From Halovenus sp. (GTDB taxonomy: Archaea; Halobacteriota; Halobacteria; Halobacteriales; Haloarculaceae), in NCBI GenBank assembly GCA_028274925.1, contig JAQCNR010000263.1, positions 1 through 5,200 on the forward strand: 5,200 nucleotides of DNA. Reading direction: 5' to 3'. The stretch's first letter is position 1; each line of letters begins with the position of its first letter. Under the pieces are notes generated by a model, which worked only from the letters and a program-made list of their open reading frames with translations, made no database searches and was not told where the DNA came from. The translations under genes and the position numbers were made by a program. This document shows positions 4,606 through 5,200 of this stretch, in pieces.

Positions 4606-5073
4606 ATGGGAGAGACCGATTATCCCATCAATCTTACAGAACAGGAACGTGAAAAGCTGGAGTCGATCGTCTCCTACGGCAGACACAGCGCACAGAAGAT
4701 CACACGTGCGCGTATCTTGCTGAAAGCTGACGAGGGGGAGAGTGGCTCGGCGACTGCCGAGGCACTCGACTGTAGCCGCTCAACCGCATGGCGAATACGC
4801 AAAAAATTCCACGAACGCGACCGGATTGAAGCTATTGAACGCAAAGATCCTGACCGCGACTACGAGACGAAACTTGACGGCCGTGACGAAGCCTATCTTA
4901 TTCGGCTCGCCTGTTCTGAACCGCCAGACGGACACTCCCGCTGGAGTCTCCGTGTCCTTGCTGAGAAGTTCGAAAATCTCGACGAAACCGATATCGAGTC
5001 GGTTTCGCACGAAACGGTTCGTCAAACTCTAAAGAAAACGAACTCAAACCCCATCGATCCAAACAGTGGGTAA
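4606..5073 (+). CDS. IS630-family transposase, N-terminal DNA-binding ORF
   Basis: From ATG at 4606, with a weak Shine-Dalgarno-like AGGT about 7 nt upstream, the first 144 codons encode the DNA-binding half of an IS630/Tc1-mariner transposase. A first helix-turn-helix lies at about residues 13-70 (TRARILLKADEGESGSATAE, then CSRSTAWRIRKKF). A linker follows, then a second helix-turn-helix with the family-typical PPDGHSRWSLRVLAEKF and SHETVRQTLKK (residues 107-144). The frame then goes off-family (TNSNPIDPNSG) to a TAA at 5071. The real continuation is in the -1 frame from about 5037. This fits either a programmed -1 shift joining the two ORFs, as several IS630-type elements use, or loss of one A from an A run. 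On its own this ORF lacks all catalytic residues. Confidence 0.85.
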   Translation: MGETDYPINLTEQEREKLESIVSYGRHSAQKITRARILLKADEGESGSATAEALDCSRSTAWRIRKKFHERDRIEAIERKDPDRDYETKLDGRDEAYLIRLACSEPPDGHSRWSLRVLAEKFENLDETDIESVSHETVRQTLKKTNSNPIDPNSG

Positions 5074-5200
5074 TCCCGCCAGAACACGACGCAGAGTTCG
5101 TCTACCGCATGGAACGGGTGCTTGATCTCTACCACGAACCGTACGACCCAGATCGACCTGTCGTTTGCTTCGATGAGTCTCACAAACTTCTTCGTGATCA
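5037..5200 (+). CDS. IS630-family transposase, catalytic ORF in the -1 frame (partial)
   Basis: This is the continuation of the transposase begun at 4606, read one base back: NELKPHRSKQWVIPPEHDAE, then FVYRMERVLDLYHEPYDPDR, then PVVCFDESHKLLRD at the window edge. KNELKPH...WVIPP is the usual join between the helix-turn-helix half and the catalytic domain in this family. CFDES carries the first Asp of the DDE triad, here intact. No independent start codon stands at the beginning, so expression would need the frameshift from the upstream ORF. The second Asp and the Glu lie beyond 5200, so whether this copy is active cannot be judged here. Confidence 0.75.

Larger units (their letters stand above)
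4524..5200 (+). mobile_element. IS630-family insertion sequence, left part (runs off the right edge)
   Basis: The element is inferred from a transposase gene starting at 4606 and a sharp left junction at about 4524, where the recognisable sequence of another transposase stops. IS630-family elements insert at TA, and TA dinucleotides are present at 4528-4529 and 4533-4534, so the exact terminus cannot be fixed without the right end. The leader (4548-4605) has no strong TATA box; CGATAAGC at about 4559-4566 is the best candidate. The element seems to interrupt the older minus-strand transposase, whose missing N-terminal part should lie beyond the right end. Confidence 0.6.

Noticed and set aside
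1..5200. CRISPR array, riboswitch, toxin-antitoxin pair or defence operon
   Set aside because: No regularly spaced repeats, no known riboswitch core, and no nuclease, Cas, toxin or methylase motifs were seen. The only enzymes recognised are transposases.

Overview
The window looks like chromosomal DNA of a halophilic archaeon (class Halobacteria). The left two thirds are GC-rich with strong G/C bias at third codon positions. The predicted proteins are acidic. Several genes start a few bases after the expected transcription start, about 26-30 bp downstream of an archaeal TATA box, which is the leaderless layout common in haloarchaea. The genus cannot be told from the sequence alone.

Positions 1-3157 look like ordinary host DNA, with all genes on the minus strand. 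A five-segment Yip1-type membrane protein (1317-634) is followed 2 bp later by a secreted CARDB/Ig-like protein that runs off the left edge (631-1). Upstream lie a small acidic hypothetical protein (1869-1600), whose stop codon abuts an 80-bp imperfect palindrome, a small two-segment membrane protein (2469-2056), and a membrane-protein gene broken by two compensating frameshifts (3118-2567). Three of these promoters carry an ACCGG-containing motif about 21-22 nt upstream of the TATA box. It is duplicated at an 11-bp period in one of them.

Positions 3158-5200 are different: lower GC and made of mobile-element debris. A 24-bp sequence occurs twice in direct orientation (3158-3181 and 4524-4547). 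The first copy is at the junction with host DNA and the second at the junction with an IS630-family element on the plus strand. Between them lie a 47-codon ORF whose stop codon is inside a perfect 12-bp hairpin, an AT-rich non-coding stretch with an orphan TATA box, a tRNA-Ser(CGA) gene cut off at its T arm, and a decayed IS630-family transposase on the minus strand. That transposase has lost its N terminus, carries a frameshift, a probable catalytic Asp-to-Gly change and an internal TAG, and is split by a 101-bp MITE-like insertion. Removing 109 bp (element plus one flanking 8-mer) restores the reading frame exactly.

From 4524 to the right edge is a second, different IS630-family element. 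Its transposase is read in two frames joined by a -1 shift at an A-rich site, and the window ends just after the first catalytic Asp. There is no CRISPR array, defence system or metabolic operon here. The main interest is the nested mobile DNA, the small non-autonomous element, and the possible shared promoter motif.
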